The translations under genes and the position numbers were made by a program. 64,000 nt of DNA from Clostridiales bacterium DTU069 (GTDB lineage Bacteria; Bacillota; Clostridia; DSM-8532). The stretch is taken from contig LFRV01000002.1 in assembly GCA_001512485.1 (NCBI GenBank), positions 42,311-106,310 of the forward strand. Reading direction: 5' to 3'. Of this stretch, positions 11,420 to 21,011 are shown one piece after another; position 1 is the first letter of the stretch, and every line of letters begins with the position of its first letter. Under the pieces are notes generated by a model. It saw only the letters and a list, made by a program, of their open reading frames with translations. It was not told where the DNA came from and did not search any database.

Positions 11420-11448
11420 TTGAATGCCGGCGCCGGATACTGTATAAT
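11420..11448 (+). promoter_or_regulatory. Promoter of the carbohydrate-uptake locus
   Basis: TTGAAT at 11420-11425 and TATAAT at 11443-11448 are separated by 17 bp. It lies 55 bp before the solute-binding lipoprotein gene and directly after the right arm of the composite repeat. Confidence 0.6.
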
Positions 11449-11503
11449 AAAAGAACAAACTGTAAAAAGGCGGCAATATTAAACCGGTGCCGAAGGACAG
11501 GAT

Positions 11504-12811
11504 ATGAAGTTAAAAAAATGTATTTTTTTGTTGCTGTTAATTTTTATACTTTTATTGGCAGCGTCCTGTAAATACACCGCTGGGGAAGATACATATTACG
11601 TGAGCCGCGAAATGGAAAACGAAGCGGATAAAATTACTCTGCGTTTTATCAGCAGTTGGGGCGGGGTCGACTCAAAAGCCGAAACGCTGCAAAGCCTGTT
11701 CGTCAAATATACAAACGAAAACCGGAATATAGAGATAATAAATGAATCACTGTTCGGTGAAGATTTTCTGCCAAAGATAAAAACGGATTTTGCGTCGGGC
11801 AACAGTCCGGATGTGTTCGGGTTATGGCCGGGGTCGGATATACGCGCACTTATAAAAGTGGGAAAAGTAGCGGATTTAACCGATTTATTAAATGAAAACC
11901 CGGAATGGAAAAACAGTTTCAAAAGCAGTATGTGGGTGTATACGACATATAACGACAGAATTTACGGTCTTCCATTTGAAACGATATTCGAAGCGCTTTT
12001 TATTAATAAAGATCTTTTTGAGCAGTATAATGCGCCTGTTCCCGAAACTTTTGACGACTTAAAGCGTGCCGTAAGAATATTCAGGGAAAACGGAATTATC
12101 CCTATTGCATACAATTCGCTTGCAGAAGGGACATATTTATACCAGAACATCCTCGCGGTCCTGGCGGGTAAGGAGAATATTGAGAATCCTTCGGCCGGCG
12201 AGGCGGGAGAATACTTTAAAAAAGCGATGGAATGCATGCGTGAACTGTATAAAATGGGAGCATTTCCCGAGGAATGCTTCACAATGACGAACCATGAAAG
12301 AAACCTGCTGTTCCAGCAGAAAAAAGCGGCTATGATTGTTCAGGGCTCATGGTTCATAGGAAATATAAAAGATACTGATGATACTGTGGATATTGTACAT
12401 TTTCCGCATATTGATGGAGGGAAAGCCCCTCCGCGCACAATGATCTATGGTATTGGAAACGGATGTTTTCATATAAGCAGCGAAGCTTATAATTCGGATA
12501 AAAGAGAGGCTTGCATTGATCTTTTAAAAATGCTTACGTCAAAAGAAACAGCGGTCATTTTTGCCGAACAGACAGGCATGATCAGCACCGTTGATATCAG
12601 GGACTACAAAATTAATTACAACAGTCTTACGAGAAAAGGGCAATTGCTTTTAAACAACAGCCGCCAGTTTGTCGGCCCTCCGGACAGTTTTGTTGACAGG
12701 ACAGTTTGGGAACAGGTTATAGCGGCGGATATGCCGTATATGCTTGAGGGCGAAATGGAGATTGATGAATTGTGGGATAAGGCTGTCAGCGCAGGCTTGA
12801 TTGCCAAATAA
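11504..12811 (+). CDS. Extracellular solute-binding lipoprotein (ABC sugar type, first copy)
   Basis: This 435-aa protein has a lipoprotein signal: LLLAASC with Cys22 as the lipidated residue. The rest matches family 1 carbohydrate-binding proteins (SSWGGVDSK...; SPDVFGLWPG; AAMIVQGSWFIGNI). It would be anchored outside the membrane and capture sugar or oligosaccharide. It comes first in the locus, before the YesM-type kinase, while a different binding protein follows the permeases. It may therefore act as a ligand-presenting partner of the sensor rather than the main transport subunit; this is inference. The ligand is unknown. Confidence 0.88.
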   Translation: MKLKKCIFLLLLIFILLLAASCKYTAGEDTYYVSREMENEADKITLRFISSWGGVDSKAETLQSLFVKYTNENRNIEIINESLFGEDFLPKIKTDFASGNSPDVFGLWPGSDIRALIKVGKVADLTDLLNENPEWKNSFKSSMWVYTTYNDRIYGLPFETIFEALFINKDLFEQYNAPVPETFDDLKRAVRIFRENGIIPIAYNSLAEGTYLYQNILAVLAGKENIENPSAGEAGEYFKKAMECMRELYKMGAFPEECFTMTNHERNLLFQQKKAAMIVQGSWFIGNIKDTDDTVDIVHFPHIDGGKAPPRTMIYGIGNGCFHISSEAYNSDKREACIDLLKMLTSKETAVIFAEQTGMISTVDIRDYKINYNSLTRKGQLLLNNSRQFVGPPDSFVDRTVWEQVIAADMPYMLEGEMEIDELWDKAVSAGLIAK

Positions 12812-12953
12812 AAACGGGATATATTTCATTGAAATCAGGAATAGCACATTTTTACCGGTATCCGCAAAAAGCTGATTTTCAGTGATAAAGTAAAAGTGCA
12901 TAAACAGCATTTGGTTCGTTGAAACATTTATCACGGGAAGGCCGGCAGGTACG

Positions 12954-14771
12954 ATGAAGAAAAAAATATTAAGACTTTATAAGGACTTGTCAATAAAGAA
13001 GAAGCTGTTACTGGCTTTTTATATTCAGATTATAATTCCGATGATCTTTATGGGTTTTTTAAGTTACCGCAGCTCGGAGGAAACGGTAAAGCGGATCTCG
13101 ATGAATTATGCGCAGGATATGCTTCAAATGATTGAGCTTAGGTTCCAGGATTTTATAAATAACCTGAACATAATCTCCCAGGACCTTTTGTATGATAAAA
13201 AAATATACAATATTTTGAATCAGGAAAGAGGAAAAGATCCGCTCATAGATTATGAAGCGGAAAATGAAATAAGCAACACAATTAAAAAAATAGTCCTGTC
13301 GAGGCCGGAAGTCCAATCAATTGCCATAATAAGCAATAAGGGAAAGTTTTTCTATGCCGACGACAATTCCAGAAGTTCCAGCATCAGAACGATACTCCCG
13401 TATGCCGATATACTGGAAAAAGCTAGGCAGCATGAAGGAAAAGCGACGTGGTATACCGACAGTCAAAACGGAAGCGTTAATAACATATACCTTGTCCGTA
13501 CTATTTATAACCAGGATGATTTTAGTGAGATCGGCCTCCAGGTTATTCTCGTAAAAAAGGAATTTTTGGAAACGATTTATAAAGGGCTTACAAAAAGCAT
13601 GCGGAATGTCGTAATTGTTTCGGAAAAAAATGAGCTAATTGCAAGCAGAATCAACGAGGATTGGTTCGTTAATTCGGGCTCGCTGAGAAATTTGCAGAAC
13701 GAACGGGACAGCCGGATTGACAATGACTTGAAAGCTATGGTTTCACATACTACTATAAGCGATACGGGCTGGAAGGTGATAACATATATTCCATTAAGCG
13801 AGCTTTTCCGAGATGCGAATGCTCTTGGCAGGAACATTATCGTTTTTTCCGTTATCACAGTGCTGATTTTATCGATGTTTAACCTTGCCATTGCGATGGG
13901 CTTCATTAACCCCATTAACAGGCTCGTAAAGGGAATGAAGATGGTTCAGAAGGACAACAGGATTGTTTATATTGATGATGAGCGCAATGATGAAATCGGC
14001 TTTTTAAACCAGACTTTTAATGAAATGTCACGAGAAATAAACCATTTGGTCACATGGGTTTACCGGGAACAGATAACAAGGAAGGAAGCCGAGCTGAAGG
14101 CCCTGCAGTCGCAGATAAACCCGCATTTTCTTTTTAATACGCTCGAATCGATAAATTGGATGGCACAGCTCAATAATGTGCCTGAAATCAGCAGAATCGT
14201 TACCGATTTATCCGACTTAATGGAGGCCAGTATCGGCAGGGATGACAGGTTGATTACCGTGGAGGAAGAATTCAAATATTCGGATAAATATATTTCTCTG
14301 CTCAAGGCACGGTTCGAAGATAAAATAGAATTTGAAAAGGAGATTTCGGACGGCGCGGGAGAAGTTAAAATCCCGCGGCTTTTAATACAGCCTCTTGTCG
14401 AAAATGCGGTTTATCACGGGATTGAAAAGCTTCGCGGAAAAGGAAAGATATCGCTTAAAGCGTTTATTGAAAACGATATGCTTGTTATTATTGTTATGGA
14501 TTCAGGCCCGGGCATAGACGGAACGGAATTATCCGCCCTTAACAGGATGCTTTCGATGGATAACGACTCGTATTTTAAAATGCTTGGAAGTAAGCACCGC
14601 AAAAGCATAGGGATAGAAAATGTGAACAGGAGAATAAAACTGTTTTACGGGGATAAATACGGGGTAAAGATCGAAAGCGAACAGGGGAGTTTTACAAAAG
14701 TTATAGTAAACATACCGCTAAACTGGGATCAGCCTGCGGAGGGGTATTATGTTCAAAGTTATAATAATTGA
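12954..14771 (+). CDS. YesM-type sensor histidine kinase
   Basis: This 605-aa membrane kinase has transmembrane helices at about 18-38 and 293-315 flanking a large extracellular sensor. A HAMP segment follows (INPINRLVKGMKMV...). The His_kinase block is LQSQINPHFLFNTLESI with phospho-acceptor His391. The ATPase domain begins around PRLLIQPLVENAVYHGI and has DSGPGI. The architecture matches YesM/LytS-family kinases that control polysaccharide-use genes. Its 3' end overlaps the response regulator by 23 bp, so the two are translationally coupled. The sensor ligand cannot be read from the sequence. Confidence 0.92.
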   Translation: MKKKILRLYKDLSIKKKLLLAFYIQIIIPMIFMGFLSYRSSEETVKRISMNYAQDMLQMIELRFQDFINNLNIISQDLLYDKKIYNILNQERGKDPLIDYEAENEISNTIKKIVLSRPEVQSIAIISNKGKFFYADDNSRSSSIRTILPYADILEKARQHEGKATWYTDSQNGSVNNIYLVRTIYNQDDFSEIGLQVILVKKEFLETIYKGLTKSMRNVVIVSEKNELIASRINEDWFVNSGSLRNLQNERDSRIDNDLKAMVSHTTISDTGWKVITYIPLSELFRDANALGRNIIVFSVITVLILSMFNLAIAMGFINPINRLVKGMKMVQKDNRIVYIDDERNDEIGFLNQTFNEMSREINHLVTWVYREQITRKEAELKALQSQINPHFLFNTLESINWMAQLNNVPEISRIVTDLSDLMEASIGRDDRLITVEEEFKYSDKYISLLKARFEDKIEFEKEISDGAGEVKIPRLLIQPLVENAVYHGIEKLRGKGKISLKAFIENDMLVIIVMDSGPGIDGTELSALNRMLSMDNDSYFKMLGSKHRKSIGIENVNRRIKLFYGDKYGVKIESEQGSFTKVIVNIPLNWDQPAEGYYVQSYNN

Positions 14772-16362
14772 TGACGAGCCGATAATACGCAAAGGATTAA
14801 AAAACATAATAAACTGGAAGCAGTTCGACTGCACCGTATGTGCGGAAGCTTCTGACGGCGAGGAGGGCAAACAGCTTATCGAGGCTCACCGCCCCGATAT
14901 CCTGATTACCGATATCCGCATGCCCGAAATGGACGGGCTGAATATGATACGTGACGTTAAAAGTTATATTCCAAACTGCAAAATCATTATTTTGACCGGA
15001 TACAGGGATTTTGACTATGTACAGGAAGCAATAAAGCTTGGAGCGTTCGATTTTGTTCTTAAACCGTCAAAGATTGAAGAACTGGCTGCGGTTGTAAAAA
15101 GGGCAGTCGAAGAGCTGAAGTACCAAAGAAACAGAGCCGAGGAAATGGATAAGCTTAAACGGCTCTTTGAACAAAATATTCCTGTATTAAGAGAAAAATT
15201 TCTATACGACATATTGTATGAAATTAACACGGACAACGAAGATATTACTGCAAGAGCAAACCTTCTTGGTATTGAGATAGGACGTTTTATCCTGCTTACG
15301 GCGGAAATCGACAACGACGGGGATAAAACCCAAAACAGCAGCAACATGCATCTGTACCAATTCGGAATCATCAATTTATTTGAAGAAGTTTTTAGTGAAT
15401 GCTGCAAATTGATTAGCGTTTCCCTGAGCGATAACAGCGCGGCATTTATTCTTCAGCTTTCCGACGACGAACCGAACCATAATGAAATAATTAATAACAA
15501 ATGTGCTTATATACAGGACATGGTAATAAATTGCTTCGGGTTTACAATATCCGTTGCGGTAAGTTCAGACGGAAGAGGCATTATGCAGCTTCCCGACAAA
15601 TTAAAGGAGTGCAGGGAAGCTCTTGAATACAAATTTTATCTTGGCAGCAACGCGATTATTTTCCATAGTGACCTTAACGGTTTTTTCAGGTATAAGGACT
15701 ATTCTCTGCTCGAAAAGTACCGGGGGATGTTAATAGAAGGAATAAAGACAGGCAATGAAGGCATTGTCAAAAAAAGGCTTGAAGGTATATTCGAGTTTGT
15801 CGAAAGCCTTGACAATATTGACGCGCAGTACCTGAAAACTTTTTACTTAAGCATAATCACATACATAAACAATATTCATCTGTCCGTCGCACAGGCGGAT
15901 AATGAAAAAAAACCGGAGAGCATGAATATACCGGGCCTTCACGAGATGGTTGCCAAATCCGAAACGATAGAAGAGCTTAACTACCTGCTGAAAGAGGTTT
16001 CATTAAGCATAACGACAAAAATAAACAGTTATAACAACAGGAACATAAAGCTTGTTCTCAGAAAGGCAATGGACTATATCAACGAGCATTATACCGAGCA
16101 GATAACGCTGAATGATGTCGCTGAAAATGTTTATGTCAGTACATATTACATAAGCAGGATGTTTAAGAAAGAGCTCGGGAAAAATTTCATAGATTACCTT
16201 AATGGTTTGAGAATTGAAAGAGCAAAAGAACTTTTAAAGGATCCGAAATACAAAACATATGAAATCGCCGAGTTGGTGGGAATCCCGGATGCCCATTATT
16301 TTTCCCGCCTGTTTAAAAAACACGAAGGCGTGACGCCGACCGAATACAGGGATATGTGTTAG
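14749..16362 (+). CDS. YesN-type response regulator with AraC DNA-binding domain
   Basis: This 537-aa protein has an N-terminal receiver with acidic pocket DDE (8-10), phospho-acceptor Asp55 in ILITDIRMPEMDG and the conserved Lys in FVLKPSK. A long middle domain of about 270 residues follows. The C-terminal AraC/XylS double helix-turn-helix (about 435-537) contains VYVSTYYISRMFKKELG. It is the partner of the overlapping kinase and probably activates the permease/binding-protein genes that start after a 240-bp gap. The ATG follows GGAGGGG located inside the kinase gene. Confidence 0.92.
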   Translation: MFKVIIIDDEPIIRKGLKNIINWKQFDCTVCAEASDGEEGKQLIEAHRPDILITDIRMPEMDGLNMIRDVKSYIPNCKIIILTGYRDFDYVQEAIKLGAFDFVLKPSKIEELAAVVKRAVEELKYQRNRAEEMDKLKRLFEQNIPVLREKFLYDILYEINTDNEDITARANLLGIEIGRFILLTAEIDNDGDKTQNSSNMHLYQFGIINLFEEVFSECCKLISVSLSDNSAAFILQLSDDEPNHNEIINNKCAYIQDMVINCFGFTISVAVSSDGRGIMQLPDKLKECREALEYKFYLGSNAIIFHSDLNGFFRYKDYSLLEKYRGMLIEGIKTGNEGIVKKRLEGIFEFVESLDNIDAQYLKTFYLSIITYINNIHLSVAQADNEKKPESMNIPGLHEMVAKSETIEELNYLLKEVSLSITTKINSYNNRNIKLVLRKAMDYINEHYTEQITLNDVAENVYVSTYYISRMFKKELGKNFIDYLNGLRIERAKELLKDPKYKTYEIAELVGIPDAHYFSRLFKKHEGVTPTEYRDMC

Positions 16363-16604
16363 GCTCCTTCCACACCTCAAAGCTATTGTCCAAATCCAAT
16401 CTAAAATTTTTCTGTGCGATGTGGATTATTTTGTTGTATAATTTTGCCCCTCCAACAAGTCAATATATTACAAGTTAATCCAATATGTTCTATTCTATGA
16501 GAAAATGCGTTCTGCTAAAATAAATACTGCCCGGACATTCCTGGCATTAACCTTTCCGGCAGCACAGGAGTATCCCGATTAAACAAACCAAAGGTGTGAT
16601 AATA

Positions 16605-17573
16605 ATGAACCGGAGCAACACAACTATTATCAGCGCGTCAACAAACAAAGGTTTTATATATGAGTTTAAAAAAAATCTTCCGCTGTTTATCATGCTGCTG
16701 CCCGGAGTTATTTTATTGATAATAAACAATTATATTCCTATGGCTGGTATTGTCATTGCGTTCAAGAGGTACAGATTTCACGGAAACTTTTTCTCTTCAA
16801 TAATTAAAAGTGAATGGGCAGGGTTTAAGAATTTTGAATTCTTCTTTAAAACGCCTTATGCATATCAAATAACAAGAAACACAATACTTTACAATCTGGC
16901 TTTTATAATACTCGGGCTTATAGTCCCGGTAACATTTGCGATTCTTCTTAATGAAATGACAAACAAAAGAACCGCAAAGCTGTATCAAAGCGTAATGTTC
17001 CTGCCGTATTTCCTTTCATGGATCATAGTAAGTTATCTCGCGTATTCGTTATTCAGCATCGAAAATGGTTTTATAAACAAAACGATAATAGCCGCTCTTG
17101 GTATGGAACCTGTCAAGTGGTATTTTGAACCGAAGCATTGGCCGTTTATACTTACATTCTTTCAACTGTGGAAATATACCGGTTATAACGTTGTTGTTTA
17201 TCTCGCGGCCATAACAGGAATTGACAACGAATACTTTGAAGCGGCGGAGATTGACGGAGCCTCGAAAATACAGCAAGTGTGGTACATAACAGTTCCGCTT
17301 TTGCGTTCTCTTATGATTATTATGACTCTGCTTGCCGTCGGAAGAATTTTTAATGCCGATTTCGGGTTGTTTTACAATGTTCCGAGAAACAGCGGGCAGT
17401 TGTATCCTGTTACGGATGTTATTGACACTTATGTGTACAGGGCGTTAAGAAACACGAATAATATTTCGATGGCTACGGCGGCGGGTACATACCAGGCTGT
17501 AGTCGGGTGCATTACGGTTTTTACCGCAAATTATATAGTCCGGAAAATTGATAAAGACAAGGCACTGTTTTAG
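16605..17573 (+). CDS. ABC transporter permease, LplB-type (carbohydrate uptake)
   Basis: This 322-aa membrane protein has about six transmembrane helices and the permease EAA loop EAAEIDGASKIQQVWYITVP, which docks the ATPase. It matches the LplB branch of the CUT1 sugar permeases. ATG 16605 is chosen because AAAGGTG lies 8 bases upstream; the GTG at 16596 overlaps that site. A TATAAT at 16437-16442 lies in the gap before it, but I could not find a matching -35 box. No ATPase gene is in the locus, so a shared MsmK-type ATPase elsewhere is likely. Confidence 0.9.
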   Translation: MNRSNTTIISASTNKGFIYEFKKNLPLFIMLLPGVILLIINNYIPMAGIVIAFKRYRFHGNFFSSIIKSEWAGFKNFEFFFKTPYAYQITRNTILYNLAFIILGLIVPVTFAILLNEMTNKRTAKLYQSVMFLPYFLSWIIVSYLAYSLFSIENGFINKTIIAALGMEPVKWYFEPKHWPFILTFFQLWKYTGYNVVVYLAAITGIDNEYFEAAEIDGASKIQQVWYITVPLLRSLMIIMTLLAVGRIFNADFGLFYNVPRNSGQLYPVTDVIDTYVYRALRNTNNISMATAAGTYQAVVGCITVFTANYIVRKIDKDKALF

Positions 17574-17584
17574 GAGGCAGTAAA

Positions 17585-18544
17585 ATGGCGGAAGGTGTAA
17601 GTGTTCAAAACCCTGATATTGAAGCTGATTATGAGCGCCGTATAAGATCCAATACCGGCAATCGCATATCACCGCTAAGCAATATTTTAATTAATTTATT
17701 GTTTGCGATATGCGCGCTTGTCTGCATTGCTCCGATTTTGCTTATTATTATGATTTCACTGACCGAGGAGAAATATATCCTTGCGTACGGCTATACATTC
17801 TTTCCGCAAAAACTGTCACTGAAAGCATATGATTATGTAATTACTGCAGGGGATGTTATCTGGAGGGCATATGGGGTCTCCATCTTTGTTACCGTTGTAG
17901 GAACTGTTTTAAGCCTCTTGGTTATATGCCTTTACGCGTACCCGCTATCGAGGCAAAGCTTCAAATATAAAAACTTTTTCTCATTCTTTGCATACTTCAC
18001 GATGATCTTCGGCGGCGGGCTTGTCCCGTGGTACATGGTGTATACGCAGCTTATTAATATTAAAAACACTATCTGGATATTAATTGTGCCGTACCTGATG
18101 AATGCCTGGTATATGATGATAATGCGGACATTTTTCAAAACAACCATACACGAATCAATCATTGAATCGGCGAAAATCGACGGAGCAGGCGAATTCAGAA
18201 CGTTTTTTGTGATTGTCCTGCCGTTGTGCCGTGCGGGTCTTGCTACAATAGGGCTTTTCTGTACGCTCGGATACTGGAACGACTGGTGGCTACCGCTTGT
18301 GTTTGTAACCGACAGTAAACTGTATAATGTACAGTACCTGATGTATCAAACATTAAACATGATACAATACCTTGCCAGCGGAAGCGCCCAGTTTGCCGAA
18401 TCCAGCAAGGTTTTGGCGGAACTGCCGAGTGAAGGAGCCAGGATGGCAATAGCGGTTATATCTATTGGCCCGATTATTTTTGCATATCCGTTTTTTCAGA
18501 AATATTTTGTAAAAGGATTGACAATAGGAGCGGTAAAAGGATGA
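17585..18544 (+). CDS. ABC transporter permease, YtcP/LplC-type (carbohydrate uptake)
   Basis: This 319-aa membrane protein has six predicted helices and the EAA loop ESAKIDGAGEFRTFFVIVLP. It matches the second permease of LplB/YtcP systems. The ATG follows AGGAGG, 11 bp after the stop of the first permease, so the two form a heteromeric channel from one transcript. Its TGA stop overlaps the first base of an 18-bp perfect palindrome. Confidence 0.9.
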   Translation: MAEGVSVQNPDIEADYERRIRSNTGNRISPLSNILINLLFAICALVCIAPILLIIMISLTEEKYILAYGYTFFPQKLSLKAYDYVITAGDVIWRAYGVSIFVTVVGTVLSLLVICLYAYPLSRQSFKYKNFFSFFAYFTMIFGGGLVPWYMVYTQLINIKNTIWILIVPYLMNAWYMMIMRTFFKTTIHESIIESAKIDGAGEFRTFFVIVLPLCRAGLATIGLFCTLGYWNDWWLPLVFVTDSKLYNVQYLMYQTLNMIQYLASGSAQFAESSKVLAELPSEGARMAIAVISIGPIIFAYPFFQKYFVKGLTIGAVKG

Positions 18545-18561
18545 AACCGATATATCGGTTT
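18544..18561 (+). promoter_or_regulatory. Perfect 18-bp palindrome between permease and binding-protein genes
   Basis: AAACCGATATATCGGTTT is its own reverse complement and is followed by an A/T-rich stretch. In RNA it forms a 7-bp stem with a TATA loop, 30 bp before the binding-protein start. It may protect or partly attenuate the mRNA so that the binding protein is made in excess. As DNA it could be an operator. Confidence 0.5.
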
Positions 18562-18590
18562 TATATAAATATATTCAAGGAGGGATTATT

Positions 18591-20111
18591 ATGCTTAAAA
18601 CAACAAAAATCTGGGGACTGATTCTGGCAATCGTAATCGTACTTAGTCTCACTCTTACAAGCTGTGTGGCTCCTTCGCAGACAGGCAGCGGAACCGAAAA
18701 GCCATCTGACAGCACACCCGCGGCGTCGACACCATCGGAACCTACTGTTACACTTAAGATGTACCTGGTTGGAAACAGGCAGGAACCTGATACACCAATG
18801 GTTTTGGAAGAAGCAAACAAATATTTGAAAGACAAGCTGAATGTCGCTCTTGATTTGAATGTATTCGCATGGGGCGACGATTATGACCAGAAGGTAAACA
18901 CCGCACTGGCTTCCGGTGAAGCCATTGATATAGTGTTTACGGCGAACTGGGCTGCAAACTACTATGTCAATGCCGCTTCGGGATATTTCACTGAACTGAA
19001 TTCGTACCTTGAAAAATACCCTGCAATAAAGCAGATACTCGGCGAGGATTTCCTTAACGGTTCGGCGCTTAACGGCAAGAATTATGCTGTTCCTACGAAC
19101 AAGGAAAAAGTGCATAATTGGGGATATCTCGTCAGAAAAGACCTTGTTGATAAGTACAATATGGATTTAAGCGGCATTGATTCCTATGAAAAAATTGAAC
19201 CGCTTTTGAAGATCATCAAGGACAACGAACCTGAAATTACCCCCCTGTGTATTGCCACTATGGATGCGCCGTTCCAGCTGCTTGACTGGGATCGTATAAG
19301 CGACGACGATGTTCCCGGAGCGCTTTATCCGGATAACAGAAACAATACGATAGTAAACAATTTCCTCGCGCCTGAAAGCATTGAATATTACAATACCATG
19401 AGAGATTGGTTCAACAATGGTTATATCCATCAGGACGCAGCTACAATGCAAAACCAGCTCGAACTTATGAAGTCGGGCAAATACTTTGCTGCATCTCAAT
19501 CGCTTAAGCCTGGTAAAGATGCCGAAATCAACGCCAGCACAGGCATTGAGTGGGTACAGATTGACGTAACCAAGCCGGTTATGTCGAACAGGGAAACGAC
19601 AGGTGCTCTGCTTGCAATTCCCGCAGGTTCGAAGAATCCTGAAAAGGCTTTCCGTTTTATTGAACTTCTTTACACCGATAAATATATGAAGAACCTTCTG
19701 GACTATGGAATTGAAAATGTACATTACAAGAAGATTTCCGACAATGTTATCGAATTAATCGATCCGGCTAATTCGGGATACAACCCCGGCCATGGATGGA
19801 AGTACGGAGATCAGTTCAAGAATTACCTGATGAGCAATGAAGACCCGCAGAAGTGGGAAAAATTCCTTGCTTTCAACGACCAGGGTCTTGTATTGAACAG
19901 CCTTGGCTTTGTATTTGACAAAACCAATGTTGAAACCCAGATTTCCGCGTGCAAAAACGTAGTTCAGGCTTATTACAAGCAGTTGTTCACAGGTTCCGTT
20001 GAAGTTGAACCGACGGTAAAACAGTTTGAAGCCGAACTGAAAGCCGCAGGCGTTGACGAACTCATCGCCGAAATGCAGAGACAGTACGATGCATGGCTGA
20101 AAACTAAATAA
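18591..20111 (+). CDS. Extracellular solute-binding lipoprotein (LplA/LipO type, second copy)
   Basis: This 506-aa lipoprotein has the lipobox LTLTSC with Cys25, then a Ser/Thr/Pro linker (about 26-50) and a binding domain. It is longer than the first binding protein and matches the LplA family that accompanies LplB/YtcP permeases. It would deliver carbohydrate, probably an oligosaccharide, to the two permeases. The ATG follows AAGGAGGG. The gene ends the operon at a clear terminator. Confidence 0.9.
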   Translation: MLKTTKIWGLILAIVIVLSLTLTSCVAPSQTGSGTEKPSDSTPAASTPSEPTVTLKMYLVGNRQEPDTPMVLEEANKYLKDKLNVALDLNVFAWGDDYDQKVNTALASGEAIDIVFTANWAANYYVNAASGYFTELNSYLEKYPAIKQILGEDFLNGSALNGKNYAVPTNKEKVHNWGYLVRKDLVDKYNMDLSGIDSYEKIEPLLKIIKDNEPEITPLCIATMDAPFQLLDWDRISDDDVPGALYPDNRNNTIVNNFLAPESIEYYNTMRDWFNNGYIHQDAATMQNQLELMKSGKYFAASQSLKPGKDAEINASTGIEWVQIDVTKPVMSNRETTGALLAIPAGSKNPEKAFRFIELLYTDKYMKNLLDYGIENVHYKKISDNVIELIDPANSGYNPGHGWKYGDQFKNYLMSNEDPQKWEKFLAFNDQGLVLNSLGFVFDKTNVETQISACKNVVQAYYKQLFTGSVEVEPTVKQFEAELKAAGVDELIAEMQRQYDAWLKTK

Positions 20112-20157
20112 CCGGATCATAAGATCAATAAACGGGTTTTTACTCATATTCCTCGTT

Positions 20158-20182
20158 AGGCCGGAGTTATCCGGCCTTTTTT
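20158..20182 (+). terminator. Rho-independent terminator of the sugar-transport operon
   Basis: AGGCCGG and CCGGCCT form a 7-bp stem around AGTTAT and are followed directly by five T residues. Confidence 0.9.
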
Positions 20183-20282
20183 ACTAATTGTCCGCATTCC
20201 TGTTCGATGCATATAATAAAGCAGAAACATAAATGACGGTTATCGCATATAACTATGCTATTTCGTGAAGGAGGCGGCAATT

Positions 20283-20738
20283 GTGCATGGATTGACCCAG
20301 GCGTTTGAAACGAAAGCCTTTTTAGGGGGGATAGTACTACTGCTTTCATACATCTCCCAGTCTATCGATGAGGTTTTTGTTATTTTGGCGGTTTTTATCG
20401 TATTAGATTATATAACCGGCGTTTTATGCGGGATGCTGCGTGACGAAGGTTATAATTACAGGATAGCAATAAAGGGAATTGTGAAAAAGCTTATGTATCT
20501 CGTTCTAATCATGGTTACGATCCTTTTTGAATACTTAATCGGCATGTTTACATCGGACGGCGGGTTAAGCATTCGCGTGGAAGGAACGGTTACGACGGCA
20601 ATGTATGTCTATCTGATAGGCACGGAAGGATTAAGCATAATTCAAAATTTAATCATACTTGGAATTCCTGTACCGGAAATTATGATAAAGATATTCGGTC
20701 TTATCCGTGATGATTCCGGCAATCTTATCAAGAAATAA
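20283..20738 (+). CDS. Holin-like membrane protein (phage holin family 4 type)
   Basis: This 151-aa protein has three or four hydrophobic segments (about 14-35, 38-55, 68-90 and 105-125). Its pattern VLDYITGVLCGMLRDEG is typical of the phage_holin_4_1/TcdE family, which form membrane pores for release of lytic enzymes or toxins. GTG 20283 is chosen because AAGGAGG ends 8 bases before it; the upstream in-frame GTG at 20265 precedes that site. No other phage gene is nearby. Whether it serves an enzyme or is a domesticated remnant is unknown. Confidence 0.8.
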   Translation: MHGLTQAFETKAFLGGIVLLLSYISQSIDEVFVILAVFIVLDYITGVLCGMLRDEGYNYRIAIKGIVKKLMYLVLIMVTILFEYLIGMFTSDGGLSIRVEGTVTTAMYVYLIGTEGLSIIQNLIILGIPVPEIMIKIFGLIRDDSGNLIKK

Positions 20739-20763
20739 ACCCGGTTCAGCCAGGTGTTTTTTT
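20739..20763 (+). terminator. Possible weak terminator after the holin-like gene
   Basis: ACCCGG and CCAGGT pair with one mismatch around TTCAG, right after the stop, and are followed by G and a run of seven T residues. Confidence 0.4.
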
Positions 20764-20852
20764 AATTCAAACTCATTTCCCATACTCGTTTCACAGGTAT
20801 ATATTCTTGTATAACATAAACTACTATTTTGTTGCAGTGTAATATCTGCAGC

Positions 20853-20881
20853 TTGCTGTTTTTTTTGTTTTTCTGTATTAT
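20853..20881 (+). promoter_or_regulatory. Candidate promoter for tsaE-tsaB-rimI
   Basis: TTGCTG at 20853-20858 and TATTAT at 20876-20881 are separated by 17 bp. A TATAAT at 20879-20884 overlaps the -10 box. Confidence 0.45.
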
Positions 20882-21011
20882 AATGGATAATAATTGAAAA
20901 AAGATAAGCTTTTGAGTTGGGCTCGGGCTTCAGGCGTTGAAAACGGTTTTTGTTTTTTGATATATTTGTGTTTCGGGATATATAACGAAACGATACTGCG
21001 GAGAAATAGTT

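Noticed and set aside
20937..20951. Possible CcpA (cre) site TTGAAAACGGTTTTT upstream of tsaE
   Set aside because: It lacks the conserved C near the right end and lies before genes not expected to be under carbon catabolite control.
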